Source: Salarchaeum japonicum_A (GTDB lineage Archaea; Halobacteriota; Halobacteria; Halobacteriales; Halobacteriaceae). Taken from it: 64,000 bases of DNA. The DNA is taken from contig NZ_JBNAMV010000003.1 of assembly GCF_049705945.1 (NCBI RefSeq), forward strand, positions 1-64,000. Reading direction: 5' to 3'. The notes below the pieces were generated by a model. The model was not told the DNA's origin and did not search any database. It saw only the letters and a program-made list of their open reading frames with translations. The translations under genes were made by a program, and so were the position numbers. Positions 8,023-18,000 of this stretch are shown one piece after another. Numbering within the stretch: position 1 is the stretch's first letter; the number at the start of each line of letters is the position of its first letter.

Positions 8023-9759
8023 ATGACACAACGAGAGCTCTCCGTGCTAATGGCCGCCCTGTTCGTGACGAGCCTAGTCACAGGTCTCGTCACTGCAAGC
8101 CCGCCACGGCCAGGCACGGAGGGGAATGGCCTCACAGAAAATGAATCAGCGACACTGTGGTCTCGCGACGCGGACAACTACATCACCCAAGAGGAGTACC
8201 AGCAGCGCTACGGCGAGAGCCGGACCGCGATGCACCAGCTCGCAAACGGGACGGACATCACGTTCACGCGTCCGCCGGCGACAGCTGCAACGTGGACGCG
8301 AAACGACTTCGCTGATCTCGAAGCCGGTGGGTCGGATACGTCCGTGCATCCGCGCCACGCGTCGCTCGAAGATGGCGTGTTTATCGAGGACGCCCACGCC
8401 ACGGTGTTCGCAGTGCAGCCGTCGACGCGAGGTCACTTGGAGTCGGGTGATACGCCGCTCTATATCGCGCCGAACGGCACGATGCGGGGGCTCGTCGACT
8501 ATCGCGTTCGCGTCCCGAACGGCAGCTCTTCGGGGAACACGACGATCGAGTGGTCGCTCGCGAGCAACGAGGTCGAGGAGGTTCGATTGCAGAAGGACGG
8601 CGAAACCATCGTCGAGCGTGACGGCTCGCACACGCCGGCCCTCGACTACCAGATCGAGGATGACTGGAGTGCAAACCTCACGCTTGAAGCCGAGATCAGC
8701 GTCCGGCTGAAGAAGACCACGCGAATCGACCTGGGCGACGAGACCGATGTCGAGGTCACGTACCGAACCGAATCGCTCAACGTCTCGGATTCGATCGCCG
8801 TCGAGATCTACGACCTCTCAGCGTACCCCTACTACGCCGAGTATCCCAATGGTGACGCCGGTGTGGCCATTTTCCAGTCTCGACCGTGGCAGGGGTACAC
8901 GCTGACGGAGAATGGAAGCGCACGAGTGCGTGGCGTCTGGCGGTTCTACACCGCTCGGAACTCCAATTGGGATACCCTCGTCAGGTCGAACCGGACCGAC
9001 AGCGCCACCGTCGAGTCTGACGCAATTCCCGTGTACGTCCATGCATATCCATCGCGGATCGGCCCGAGGGCTGAACCAGTTCGCGATGGCCCAGAGATCA
9101 TCGACACCTGGGGCACTGACCGACCGTCTCCGGTCGGCACGCTCGGTGAGAACATCAACATCGACATCGTCAACCAGTCGTACACGACGACGTACGGTGT
9201 TGCGGTTCGCGCGGAGAACGTCGACCGCAACGCCCTCCAAGTAGCGGGGATCGTGCGGGGTGTGAACGCCTCGATTGTGGCACCTGACGCTGGCTCAGAG
9301 CGGCAGCTCCGGCGCAGTAATCTGACTGTTGAGGTGCTCCAGCAGAACGAAAGCCAGGCCACACTCCGCATCGAGCTCCGGGATAACGAGACCGGCGCAC
9401 CAATCGTGCTCAGCGATCCCGACCGACGATATCCAATCGGCGGGAACACTCGCAACGGGTACATCACCATCGCGGAGCAACGTGTTGAGACCAACGCCTC
9501 CGGGGTAGCGATTGTGACGATCGACAAGCCGGGTATCTACACGGCTCGGTACCATCCGGGTTCGTGGCTCGGGCACGACCCCGCGTATGTGAGTGCGACG
9601 GCAACTGCTCGGTGGCACCCGCTTGGCACCATCGACGGTTGGTTCGCGTTCATTTTCGAGGTCGGCTGGCAGCTCATCCCGTTTGTTGTGATGTTCTACG
9701 CTGGCAAGCGACTTCTCCGAATGCTCGGTCCAGAAGACATCTTCCAACGGAACCCGTAG
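8023..9759 (+). CDS. large surface protein of transfer apparatus
   Basis: A 578-residue protein with an N-terminal signal peptide (about 1-26), a long acidic, beta-rich extracellular part with many N-glycosylation sequons (for example NGT, NES, NSS, NLT, NVS), and one C-terminal transmembrane helix (about 545-563) followed by a short basic tail (GKRLLRML). This is the topology of an archaeal cell-surface protein fixed in the membrane. No enzymatic motif is visible; the repeated strand pattern suggests Ig- or CARDB-like modules. In the transfer operon it could contact the recipient or line an outer part of the channel through the S-layer. Function inferred from position. Confidence 0.6.
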   Translation: MTQRELSVLMAALFVTSLVTGLVTASPPRPGTEGNGLTENESATLWSRDADNYITQEEYQQRYGESRTAMHQLANGTDITFTRPPATAATWTRNDFADLEAGGSDTSVHPRHASLEDGVFIEDAHATVFAVQPSTRGHLESGDTPLYIAPNGTMRGLVDYRVRVPNGSSSGNTTIEWSLASNEVEEVRLQKDGETIVERDGSHTPALDYQIEDDWSANLTLEAEISVRLKKTTRIDLGDETDVEVTYRTESLNVSDSIAVEIYDLSAYPYYAEYPNGDAGVAIFQSRPWQGYTLTENGSARVRGVWRFYTARNSNWDTLVRSNRTDSATVESDAIPVYVHAYPSRIGPRAEPVRDGPEIIDTWGTDRPSPVGTLGENINIDIVNQSYTTTYGVAVRAENVDRNALQVAGIVRGVNASIVAPDAGSERQLRRSNLTVEVLQQNESQATLRIELRDNETGAPIVLSDPDRRYPIGGNTRNGYITIAEQRVETNASGVAIVTIDKPGIYTARYHPGSWLGHDPAYVSATATARWHPLGTIDGWFAFIFEVGWQLIPFVVMFYAGKRLLRMLGPEDIFQRNP

Positions 9760-9761
9760 TC

Positions 9762-10598
9762 ATGACTAGAAACCACCCACACATCAGTCGGCGAACCGCC
9801 CTCCGAACAGTCGCAGGTGCTGCCCTCATGAGCGTCGCTGGCTGTCTGAACGACAATGGCGGTTCTGGGACGCCTGGTGACGGAACGACCTCTCCAGATG
9901 GCAAAGGTCCACTCACGCGTATCACTATTGAGGGAACAGCACTCGTCGTCGAACTCTCCGAAGAGGCCGACGTCGACCAGGTCAACCTCATCCAACCGAA
10001 CGGCGAGCTATTCGGGAAACGTGACGTAGCCGCGGGTGCTCAACAGGTCTCGTTCGAGATCGGCACCGCGTATGCGCCCGGTGAGTATCGCGTACTCGCG
10101 TTGAAGGGTGAGGAGACAGTAGTCGAGACCACGACTGAACTGCGTCCAGAGATCCAGATACAGGATGTCGGACTCTATCGGAATAATCCAGATAAGCCGT
10201 GGGACGAAGTCTATGGTGAGAGCGAGACAGACCGGATCAAGAATGGCGAGGCATTCGTTACGGTAGAGAACACAGGAAGCGGTCCGGAAGCGATAACTGA
10301 ACTAATCTTCTCCGGGGACGTTCCCAATCCAATTGAGAACCCCAGAGGCAGTGGAATGCACGAAACCGACCGGGTAGTAGTCTCCCCTGGCGAGACGGCC
10401 GACCTGTTCAGTAGTTCGTTTCCGTTCGGCACAGAAACTGAGGACGGGATGGGATGTTCCCCAGACGGGAATAGTGGCCAGTTTACTGTTATCGTTGAGA
10501 CCCGGGTCGGTGGAAATCAGGTCTCAAGCACCTACAACGTCCAATACACTAGTTCCGACGATATGACTGATTGTGAGGTCACGATCACTGAGGTATAA
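9762..10598 (+). CDS. Tat-exported lipoprotein
   Basis: A 278-residue protein starting MTRNHPHISRRTALRTVAG. The twin arginines followed by a hydrophobic stretch and the lipobox SVAGC (Cys about residue 27) identify a Tat-exported, lipid-anchored haloarchaeal protein. A low-complexity Gly/Thr/Ser linker is followed by a beta-rich domain (about 50-278). ATG 9762 overlaps nothing and lies two bases after the previous stop. No specific family. In this operon it is the analogue by position of the lipoproteins (such as VirB7) that stabilise type IV machines, but that parallel is inference. Confidence 0.65.
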   Translation: MTRNHPHISRRTALRTVAGAALMSVAGCLNDNGGSGTPGDGTTSPDGKGPLTRITIEGTALVVELSEEADVDQVNLIQPNGELFGKRDVAAGAQQVSFEIGTAYAPGEYRVLALKGEETVVETTTELRPEIQIQDVGLYRNNPDKPWDEVYGESETDRIKNGEAFVTVENTGSGPEAITELIFSGDVPNPIENPRGSGMHETDRVVVSPGETADLFSSSFPFGTETEDGMGCSPDGNSGQFTVIVETRVGGNQVSSTYNVQYTSSDDMTDCEVTITEV

Positions 10599-10600
10599 CG

Positions 10601-11716
10601 ATGGTCGATCTCATTGATGTCGTCCTTGAGGGTATCAAGGGCGTCGTTGAGTGGTTTATTGGGCTGTTCATGGACGGTCTCAGATCAGGGTATGAAACTC
10701 TGACTGAGGGAATGTTCGGGACACCCACTCCAGAGACGAACGGAGCTTTTGTCTTCGGTGAACCGACCAATGCACCCTGGCCAGCGATTCACGATGCTCT
10801 CATCGGCGGCGAAATCATGCTAGTTGCCCTCTTGCTCCTTGTGATGAGCGTTCAGGGCCGTCACACGGTTCGGATCTTCAATATTGGAAGTACCTACGAA
10901 GCCCGAAAAACGAAGAAAACGGCCTGGGTCGGTGCTTTTCTAATCATTACGTGGTACTGGATTGGGACTCTCGCGCTCTACCTCGTTGACGGATTCACTA
11001 TCGCCCTGATGCCGGAGCTTTCCTCGGTTACGGAGGCGATGATTGGATTCTTGGAAGTATCTATCACAAACCCAGGGCTGGGATTATTGTTTGCCGTGAT
11101 TGGTGGAATCTCGATGTGGGCGTTGGAGGCGCTGTTCTACATCCGGATGATTCTGCTGTATGTCTACCTGTACGGAATGCCGATTGCATTTGCACTGGCC
11201 TACGGAAATATTCCGGTCGTATCCGATATCGCGATGGGGTTTTGCAAACGGTTTGTCCCGTTGGCTGTCCTCCCGCTCCCGGCAGCGATGGTCCTCAAGG
11301 GGTACGACTTGATCTACGGCGGTGGGACGCTCACGCCAGGAACAGCGTTCCTCAAATATCTCGTCGCTGCGTCCCTCCCGCTGGTCGCCCTCTACATCAC
11401 GTGGAAGACGTTCAAATACGCGACTCCGCTGACGGCCAAAGTCGTCGGCGGTGCGACGAAAGGCGCAGCACTCGTTGGCGGTGTCGCCGCTGGAGCCTAC
11501 GTCGGTGGCGCCGGCGTCGCGACGACCGCCGCTCGGTGGGGGCCGAAAGCCGCCGCTGGCCACGCCGTCGCCCAAAAAGCGGCTGCCCGCGGTGGGCATG
11601 GAGGAGACGATGGCGGGACGCCATCGTACCGTCGAACAGAGAATGACCCTGGTGGAGCGACAGCGGAATCGGCGAGTGACGACCGTGGGATGGAGTTTGA
11701 TCGAGGAATCCACTAA
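10601..11716 (+). CDS. polytopic membrane protein (VirB6/CedA-like channel)
   Basis: A 371-residue integral membrane protein. It has an amphipathic N-terminal ~30 residues, about seven hydrophobic segments (near 64-84, 105-128, 145-165, 170-205, 225-240, 255-272) and a Gly/Ala-rich tail (about 285-340) ending in a polar cytoplasmic stretch. This plan is that of VirB6/TrbL in bacterial type IV secretion and of CedA in archaeal DNA import. It starts two bases after the lipoprotein stop and ends two bases before the next gene. The likely role is the inner-membrane DNA channel. No sequence motif proves it. Confidence 0.58.
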   Translation: MVDLIDVVLEGIKGVVEWFIGLFMDGLRSGYETLTEGMFGTPTPETNGAFVFGEPTNAPWPAIHDALIGGEIMLVALLLLVMSVQGRHTVRIFNIGSTYEARKTKKTAWVGAFLIITWYWIGTLALYLVDGFTIALMPELSSVTEAMIGFLEVSITNPGLGLLFAVIGGISMWALEALFYIRMILLYVYLYGMPIAFALAYGNIPVVSDIAMGFCKRFVPLAVLPLPAAMVLKGYDLIYGGGTLTPGTAFLKYLVAASLPLVALYITWKTFKYATPLTAKVVGGATKGAALVGGVAAGAYVGGAGVATTAARWGPKAAAGHAVAQKAAARGGHGGDDGGTPSYRRTENDPGGATAESASDDRGMEFDRGIH

Positions 11717-11718
11717 CA

Positions 11719-12840
11719 ATGTCAGCAGATCAAGACGCGGCCGCACGGCGCATCATGGATCAGTTCGGCGAGGAGAGCCGCATCCCGTATCTCAATATCG
11801 AGGAAGGGGACGTCGGCATGCTCATCGCCTTCCCCATTATTGGGCTGTTTATCGCGGGCCTCACCGGGATCGAATCACTGGCTCTCCCGTTCGTTGCTGG
11901 CGGGCTTGGCTTTGGCGTTGCCGTCATCTACGTCTCACCAACCCACCTGAACGCCTGGACGTGGACCAAAGACGTCTATCGGTACCTCAAACGGCCTCAG
12001 GTCACGTTCAGTGCGCCCGCCAACGCCGACACGGGTACCAACGAGTCAGAGCGCAACGAGGGCGGACTCGCGAACTACACGCCGTTCAAGCCGGACGAGC
12101 GAACGCAGGATCTCACCAACATCAAGCGAGCGTGGCCGGGCGCTGGTGCTATCCAGCGTGAAGACGGCTCGATGGAGGCATTCATCGAGATCGATCCGGC
12201 CAACATGGACTTCGCAATGTCCGACGACTGGGCACAGCTGCAAGACGCCGGAGAAGAGTTCGCCAACAAAGAGCTGGACTCGAAGCTCAAACTCCACGCC
12301 ACAACCCGTTCCTTCCCGGTCGAGCAGATCACCGAGACCATCGAGGAGCGCCTCACTGACGAAGACGTTACGGAGAACCCGATCTTCCGGGAACTCCTCG
12401 AAGAATATCGGGAAACACGGCCGAAGGAGATGCGTGACCGGGGCATTCAGCAGGTCCGGTACTACATCGGCGTTGAAGTCAGCCCGATAGAAGTGTACGA
12501 CCGCTTCCGCGACGAGGGCACCCCCGCCGAGAAGCTGACCCAGTTCCCCGTCATCGGGTTCCTGTTCAACCCGTTCGTCACCCGCCGCGAGGACCTCACC
12601 GACGTCGAACGTCGTGCGCAGATGTTCGAGAAGCTCGACAGTCGCGTGAACGACGTTCGCTCCGAGTTCATCCAGCAGGCGTCGGGGTGGTCCGCACGTC
12701 GACTCAGCACGGTCGAGCTGTTCGTTCTGAATATGGACTTTTGGAACGGCCGCGAACATGACTACGACGAGGCGGAACGTGTCGTTCGCGACCAATCGAT
12801 CATCGGCCACTCGCGCCGGGAGGACCCACACGATGCGTAA
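11719..12840 (+). CDS. membrane protein, VirB3/PrgI-like, partner of VirB4
   Basis: A 373-residue protein. After a short polar N-terminus it has two adjacent hydrophobic helices (about 36-52 and 56-75), then a soluble part of ~290 residues. The paired helices near the N-terminus followed by a cytoplasmic domain, directly upstream of and overlapping the virB4 gene by eight bases (ATGCGTAA), match VirB3/PrgI proteins, which anchor VirB4. The soluble part has the alternating helix/strand pattern of a VirB4 N-terminal domain, so VirB4 function may be split across two polypeptides. Assigned by topology and context. Confidence 0.55.
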   Translation: MSADQDAAARRIMDQFGEESRIPYLNIEEGDVGMLIAFPIIGLFIAGLTGIESLALPFVAGGLGFGVAVIYVSPTHLNAWTWTKDVYRYLKRPQVTFSAPANADTGTNESERNEGGLANYTPFKPDERTQDLTNIKRAWPGAGAIQREDGSMEAFIEIDPANMDFAMSDDWAQLQDAGEEFANKELDSKLKLHATTRSFPVEQITETIEERLTDEDVTENPIFRELLEEYRETRPKEMRDRGIQQVRYYIGVEVSPIEVYDRFRDEGTPAEKLTQFPVIGFLFNPFVTRREDLTDVERRAQMFEKLDSRVNDVRSEFIQQASGWSARRLSTVELFVLNMDFWNGREHDYDEAERVVRDQSIIGHSRREDPHDA

Positions 12841-15040
12841 TGTGATCCTCCAGACTGATGGTGGCGCGCTTGGCTCCGTCACCGGGTGGCTCCAGAACCT
12901 GACACCAGCAGAGAGTGCAGTACTAGCCCTTGCAGTAGGTCTCGGCCTTGGCGTCGGCGGTAAGTACCTCTGGGACCGCTTCACTGCGGATGATGAACCA
13001 GACGTGGACTTCACCGATATCCTCGACGAGGAGACACTCGAAGAAGGCGAGGCCGAACGCAAGCTCCTCGACGACATCTCCGAGTCGCACAAGACCGTCA
13101 CCGCGCCCGGAGCTGTCGAGTGGGAAACGCGAGCCGCACGGGTCGGCGAGCAGTGGACGACGACACTGTACATCGCTAACTATGCCGACTATCCCAACGA
13201 CGGGTATCTGAGCGACCTATTCGAGATGACCGACGTGCAGTTCGATCTGACGGCCCACATCACGCCGAAGAACCAGGAGCGGGCCCGGAACGAACTGCAG
13301 GACATCGCGGACGACCTCCAGGTCGATGCTGACCTCGAACAGAGTATCCGGAGCGCGTATCTCCAAGAGCGCGCCAACGAGGCCGCAGCGACGTACAAGG
13401 CCGTCGAGAACGGCGCGAACGTCTTCGACCAGGGAATGTTCATCACGGTCAGAGCCGACGAGAAAGACGAGCTCAGAGACGCTGTCCAGACGGTCAAGAG
13501 TGCGCTCCGTGACGACCCGGCGAACCTCACGCCAAAGACCGCTATCTGCCGACAGGACCTCGCCCTCCAGTCCGCCGCACCCATCGGCGACAACGAGTTC
13601 GGCCGGACATCGATTGCGCTCGGCGGCGCCATCGGTGCGTTACTCTCCTCGCCGCACAACGCGACGATTCTCGAAGAGGGCGGCGTCGAATTCGGGATTC
13701 ACAAGGACAACCAGAGCCCGGTCGTCATCGACCCGTTCGCGCGGGATAACGGGTACGCGATGTTCACCGTCGGCGACACGGGGTCGGGGAAGTCGTTCAG
13801 TTCGAAGCAGAACTTCATCCGTTCCATCGAGCAGAGCAAGGACCGCATCGGCATCATCCTCGAGCCGTTGAACAACTGGGCCGGCGTCTCAGAGGCTCTC
13901 GACGCCAAGCGGATTACCGTCGGCGGGACGCTCGGCCTCAACCCCCTAGAGATTCGAGAGACACCCGAACACGTCCAGCGGGCGATGGGCGAGGACGCGA
14001 GCCCGTTCAACGAGAAGCTCGACGACGCGATGAGCTTCCTCACGAACTTCTTCGCCCTCCGGGGTATCTCACTGGGAGATCGGCGCACCACGCTCGAACT
14101 CGCTCTCAAACGTGCCTACCAGCGCAAGGGCATCACCGACGACATCTCTACGCACAGCAATCCGAGTCCGACCATCCGCGAGATGATGGACGTCTTCGAG
14201 GATATGGTCGACGACCCCGAGGAGTTCGTCGTCCGGTCCGACGAGGAGGCAGGGAAGATCAAAGAGGACGCGACGTGGCTGCTCGATCAGCTCCGCCCCT
14301 TCGAGGACGACGGCCGCCACGCCAACCTCGGCCAGGAGTCCGACTTCGACATTCGGGACGAGAAGGTCATCTACCTCGACCTCGCTCAGCAGGAGGGCAG
14401 CGTCGACAGCAGCACGGCACTGACGATGCAGTTGCTGATCTCGCTGGTCTACGAGCGGGCGAAGGTCTCGGAGAAGGAGGTCGTGTTCTACATCGACGAG
14501 GCGCGCTACATCATGCAGGACGCCGCGAGTCTGGCGTTTCTCGAGACGGTGTTCCGCCACCACCGTCACCACGACCTCTCGATCCGGTTGGTCACCCAGA
14601 CCGTCGACGAGTTCTTCGAGCACGCCGAATCCGAGGCGATTCTGGACCAGTGTGCTGTCAAGCAGTTCCACCGTCTCGACGGGATGGACAAGGAGTGGGC
14701 CGACGAGTTCGGTCTGAACTACGCACAGATGCGGTTCGTCCAGGACGCCGTTCCTGGTAACGAGGACGCCGGCTTCTCCGAGGCCCTAGTGGGCGTCGAC
14801 GGCGAGTGGCGTGGGATCCAGGTCAAAGCGATGCCCAAGGAGAAGCAGGTCATCGACTTCGAGCCAACCGAGCAACGGCGAGACTCACTCCCCGGGACTG
14901 GTGAGAATGCTGTGGACGCGGAGGTGCAGGCGTTCCAAGACGATATTGAAAGCCGAGCGACCGACAACGGACAACGCCCACCTGAGCAGACGCCAGCAGA
15001 GGCTGATGGTGGCGCAGCGGGAGGTGACGACGATGCGTGA
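12833..15040 (+). CDS. virB4: VirB4/TraC/CedB-like transfer ATPase
   Basis: A 735-residue ATPase. ATG 12833 is chosen because it overlaps the previous stop by eight bases and gives an N-terminal transmembrane helix (about 25-42, AVLALAVGLGLGVGGKYL). Walker A (GDTGSGKS) is at 314-321 and Walker B (VVFYIDEARYI, D555-E556) follows, in the HerA/VirB4 arrangement; HRHHDLSIRLVTQT is the usual downstream motif. VirB4 powers pilus and channel assembly in conjugation; CedB is the archaeal relative. It ends in a Gln/Ala/Gly-rich acidic tail. The next gene overlaps its stop by eight bases in the same way, so the three products are likely translationally coupled. Confidence 0.85.
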   Translation: MRNVILQTDGGALGSVTGWLQNLTPAESAVLALAVGLGLGVGGKYLWDRFTADDEPDVDFTDILDEETLEEGEAERKLLDDISESHKTVTAPGAVEWETRAARVGEQWTTTLYIANYADYPNDGYLSDLFEMTDVQFDLTAHITPKNQERARNELQDIADDLQVDADLEQSIRSAYLQERANEAAATYKAVENGANVFDQGMFITVRADEKDELRDAVQTVKSALRDDPANLTPKTAICRQDLALQSAAPIGDNEFGRTSIALGGAIGALLSSPHNATILEEGGVEFGIHKDNQSPVVIDPFARDNGYAMFTVGDTGSGKSFSSKQNFIRSIEQSKDRIGIILEPLNNWAGVSEALDAKRITVGGTLGLNPLEIRETPEHVQRAMGEDASPFNEKLDDAMSFLTNFFALRGISLGDRRTTLELALKRAYQRKGITDDISTHSNPSPTIREMMDVFEDMVDDPEEFVVRSDEEAGKIKEDATWLLDQLRPFEDDGRHANLGQESDFDIRDEKVIYLDLAQQEGSVDSSTALTMQLLISLVYERAKVSEKEVVFYIDEARYIMQDAASLAFLETVFRHHRHHDLSIRLVTQTVDEFFEHAESEAILDQCAVKQFHRLDGMDKEWADEFGLNYAQMRFVQDAVPGNEDAGFSEALVGVDGEWRGIQVKAMPKEKQVIDFEPTEQRRDSLPGTGENAVDAEVQAFQDDIESRATDNGQRPPEQTPAEADGGAAGGDDDA

Positions 15041-18000
15041 GTACCTTCGCGTGACGCCAACCTCCGAACGCCTCAATCCGGAACGTCTGCCCCAAGCACT
15101 GGAGAGCCTCCACAAACTGACCTCCACGGACTCGACAGGGCTAGCTGACAAACTCAATCCGCTACATAGCGACACACCGCTACGCTTCGAATTCCTCGCG
15201 CTGAGCGAGGGGAAAGATGACCCCGTCGAATTCTACTACGGTGCAGACGACCATCTGGATACCCTTGAAAAACGGCTCCGGTCGGTCTATCCCGAGACGT
15301 TCGACATCGAGCGTACCGAGGTCGACATCGCATCCCGACTCGTACAGCCTGTCGAATTCGACCGTGAGACATTCGTCGAGCACTATGAATCAGGCGAGCT
15401 CACGTACGAGTTCGGCCCTGACGAGCAATACGAGAGTGGCACTGACGACAACAGTCAAGCGGGGTCAGGGGACGCCGAATCAGTCGCGGATGGAGGAACG
15501 GTCGGCGATCAGTCTGCCGACCACTTCATCGAAATCGAAGATACTGTCCTCGAACTCGCCCCCCCAGATGCGATTCCCGAGGATGAGCCACTCACGACGC
15601 TTGCCAAACCAACGGTAACAACGGAGGGGACGATACTCGCCCGGCCAGCGTCCGAATCCGTCTCCCCACTCGGCGTGCGGTGGCAAGGGTCGGCTACTCG
15701 GAAGCAGGACTGGATGACTTCACTCTCACCATATACTGCCGACGACGAAGCAGAACTCCCCGCGGTCGATCAGCCAGGGGGTGCGCTCGCGTCGCTCGTC
15801 GACCACCTGATGGAGGCGACAGCACCAGTAGCGTTCCAAGTCGTCTTCCAACGACGCGAGAGCTGGCAGTCCGATGCCGACCTTCGCAAGGAGGACGTCA
15901 TCGACGGACGAGACACACTCGCTCAGGAAATTATTGGCTCCCTCTTCGAACTCGACGATCAGTCGGAGAGCCGGGACAGAAACCAGCTGAGCGACGCCGT
16001 TGCAAAACGTGTCGCGGCAATCGAGGCGAAAAACCCGAAGCGGTCGTTCACCGCGAACATCCGAGCCATCGGGATTCCATCCGGTGGTGACGGTCGCGAT
16101 GATCTCAATGAGCGGATGCAGTCACTTGTCCCGGTGTTCGACCCGCTTGACGGGCCGTACTACCAGGTTGCGGCTGAACGGGTACGTGACAGCGGCTTGC
16201 GGGCAGCCACGAAAGAACGGAACGCACGAGCGGCGCTGCAGCGGCTCTTGGATCGTGAGATCACGACCGGTCGCGGGACGACCCGACCGGAGTTCGTCCT
16301 GAGCGGCCGAGAACTCGCGCACTTCGTCCTCGTCCCCTCCTCGGAACAGCTTACTGTCGAAGGGGCACGGGGGACGCGTGCGGAACAGCAGAGTCGGAAT
16401 CCGTTGCCCCGTCCGCACCAGGACCTCATGAGTGAGTTCCGAGACGGGATGGCAATCGGGTATGCCCTCGACGACACTGGCGAGGCCGAAGACGTGCCGA
16501 CACACATTCCACCCGGACTGTTGCCCACTCATTACGGCCGGTTCGGAACAACCGGCTCTGGGAAGTCGAAAGCCCTCATCAACGATATGCTGTCGCTGTA
16601 CGACAACACGGAGGGGCCAACGATCCTCATCATCCCGAAGAACGACGATATGGCCCAGAATTACATGCGAGCTCACGCGCGTCGGTTCGGAATGACCGAC
16701 CTCGAAGAGAACGTCGTCCACTTCCCAATTCCGGACGTCCTCCCCGGGTTCTCGTTTTTCGATCTCGAACCGTCGATGGAGAGTGGACGGCGCCGCGAAG
16801 ACGCCGTCCAACGGAAGGCCGACCACTACGAAGAGATTTTGAAGCTCGTGATGGGAACCGACCGCTACGAGCGGGCGACTGTAGCCCCGACTCTCATCAA
16901 GACACTCATCAAGGCACTGTTCGACGAGGAATACGGCCGTGAGAACGGGCTATACCGAGCGTCGACGGACTACTTCGCCCACCGACAGCTCGAACACGTC
17001 GTCGACCAGCTCTGGGAGGCCGGGCCACCGAACGAGAACATCGCCGACGCCCCGCGGTCGAGCGACGAGGAGGTCACCCGGACGATTCGACGGCAGCTCC
17101 AGTTAGATTCGAACACCTTCGCGAACGTGATGGGCGGTGTCGGAAACCGCCTTGCGTACATTTCACAGGATACGCACCTGCGGCAGATCTTCAACAATAC
17201 CGAGAACCAGTTCGACTTTCGGGATGTCCTCGACGAGGATACGGTCATCCTCTTCGACCTCGGCGACCTCCGCGACGACGCCGCCCGGATTATGACCGGT
17301 GTGATCCTGACGAATCTCGATGCAGCCCTCAAGGACCGCAAACAGGCGCTCTCCCAGCACCCGGACGACTACGTCGTGAACTTGCTCGTCGACGAGGCAG
17401 CATCAGTCGTGGTCTCCGACATCATGAACGATCTCCTTGAGAAAGGGCGGGGATTCCGGCTCTCCGTTGGCCTGTCGATGCAGTTCCCCGAACAAATGGA
17501 GGCTGAAGGTGGGCGGAAGATCTACCTGAACGCTCTGAACAACATCGGCAGTTCGCTCATCGGGAAAATCAACGTCGACCGAGAACTGGCGCGAGCGATG
17601 GCCCACGAAGAGATGGACCCCGCGGATTTCGCCAATCGGATTCGTTCGTTGCCGCGCGGAGAGTGGATCGCCAGCCTGCCAAGCCCGACGTTCGGTGAAA
17701 CGGGGCCGTATCCGTTCAGTCTCGAACCACTCCCGATCCCACCGGGCCACCCCGAGAGCGAATCCCCGCTCACTGAGCGTGAAGAGGAGCAGTTCACTGA
17801 GACACTCTCCTCGATGCACGAGCACATCAGTGACGAACACGGCGTGCCGGCCGCAACAGACGCCTCAACAACGAGAACACCGACCGACGGACACGAGGTG
17901 CTCGATATCGGGAGCGACGACCTGGACGTCGCGATTGCGAAGGTGGTTCGGAGTCTGCAGCTTCGAGAGGGCTGCCGTGAAGAGAACGGCTGGGTGGCTG

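Noticed and set aside
12046..13173. Long minus-strand frame opposite virB4
   Set aside because: Antisense shadow of GC-rich codons; amino-acid composition is Arg/Val/Leu-biased and the plus strand encodes recognisable proteins.
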